Source of the DNA: an uncultured Muribaculaceae bacterium
GTDB taxonomy: Bacteria > Bacteroidota > Bacteroidia > Bacteroidales > Muribaculaceae
Reading direction: 5' to 3'
Assembly: GCA_910579995.1 (NCBI GenBank)
Contig: CAJTWH010000033.1
Location: 1-31,161, forward strand
Length of the DNA stretch: 31,161 nt
The position numbers and the translations under genes were made by a program. The notes beneath the pieces are model-generated. The model had not been told where the DNA came from and made no database searches. It was given only the letters and a program-made list of their open reading frames with translations. Shown in pieces: positions 31,062 through 31,161 of the stretch (its first letter is position 1; every line of letters begins with the position of its first letter).

Positions 31062-31161
31062 TCAAGCCGCATAGCGGCAAAAGACAGCGTAGCTGCCGCA
31101 ACACTTTATAGCTTTTACCTTTGCAGACGATATTCAGAATTAACTTTTACTTTCTGAATTG
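31062..31161 (+). repeat. Right-edge palindromic repeat relative
   Basis: From about 31070 to 31115 the sequence resembles the outer arm of the palindrome at 17726-17783 (gccgc ... agcggc ... agcgtagctg). A TACCTTTG box follows at 31116-31123 and an 8-bp inverted repeat (31132-31139 with 31152-31159) ends the window. The box could be the promoter of a gene outside the window. Confidence 0.5.

Overview
The window looks like a piece of a gut Bacteroidales chromosome, most likely a Muribaculaceae-type genome. This is inferred from TAnnTTTG-type -7 boxes with a TTTG or TTG box about 20 bp upstream, a PorZ-like type IX secretion protein, DUF3244 and DUF2807/GIN proteins, a lipoprotein-TPR-HTH regulator, an OmpA-family porin and a GH105 enzyme. 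Almost everything lies on the minus strand; only ompA and the GH105 gene are on the plus strand.

Layout, left to right. (1) 70-8445: housekeeping block. Read on the minus strand it runs nadA, then leuS - rdgB - PorZ-like propeller protein - a conserved hypothetical gene (gaps of 4-38 nt), then panB after a terminator-like hairpin. (2) 8519-17371: a RiPP (ribosomally made, modified peptide) locus. In transcription order it has a membrane-bound TPR/HTH regulator, a DUF3244 exoprotein, a 92-residue precursor with five decapeptide repeats (Cys at 46, 56, 66, 76, 86), a radical SAM/SPASM maturase, an outer-membrane barrel protein, a C39-peptidase ABC exporter and a 65-residue protein resembling only the membrane anchor of an HlyD adaptor. 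The last four genes overlap (8 nt, then two ATGA junctions), so they form one translationally coupled unit. (3) 17372-18587: a gene-free tract of palindromic repeats with seven copies of an 87-bp unit and a large nested inverted repeat. (4) 18588-21750: dusB, a GIN-domain protein and a polysaccharide flippase joined by ATGA overlaps, preceded by a possible small RNA or attenuator. (5) 22062-25395: a compact three-gene operon: a membrane protein with Rossmann/RCK-like domains and a C-terminal RyR domain, a TIR domain fused to two ribosomal L7/L12-like domains, and a stand-alone RyR-domain protein. (6) 25563-31038: a secreted glycosidase-like barrel, an OmpA-family protein, a Schlafen/AlbA_2 ATPase-like regulator and a GH105 unsaturated rhamnogalacturonyl hydrolase.

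Two loci stand out. The RiPP locus has every part needed to make and export a repeat-type radical-SAM peptide, and its precursor promoter is surrounded by four operator-like boxes. The RCK/RyR + TIR-L7/L12 + RyR operon has the shape of an NAD-dependent conflict (anti-phage) system in which the TIR effector may dock on translational GTPases or an L7/L12-type partner; I know of no experimentally described system with this composition. Parts of both loci are visibly A/T-richer than the housekeeping genes, which suggests transfer. A 76-77 bp palindromic element carrying a full promoter-like sequence sits directly upstream of both the RiPP regulator and the RyR/TIR operon.

No tRNA, rRNA, CRISPR array, transposase or integrase gene was recognised. 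All family assignments come from reading motifs by eye; no database search was possible.
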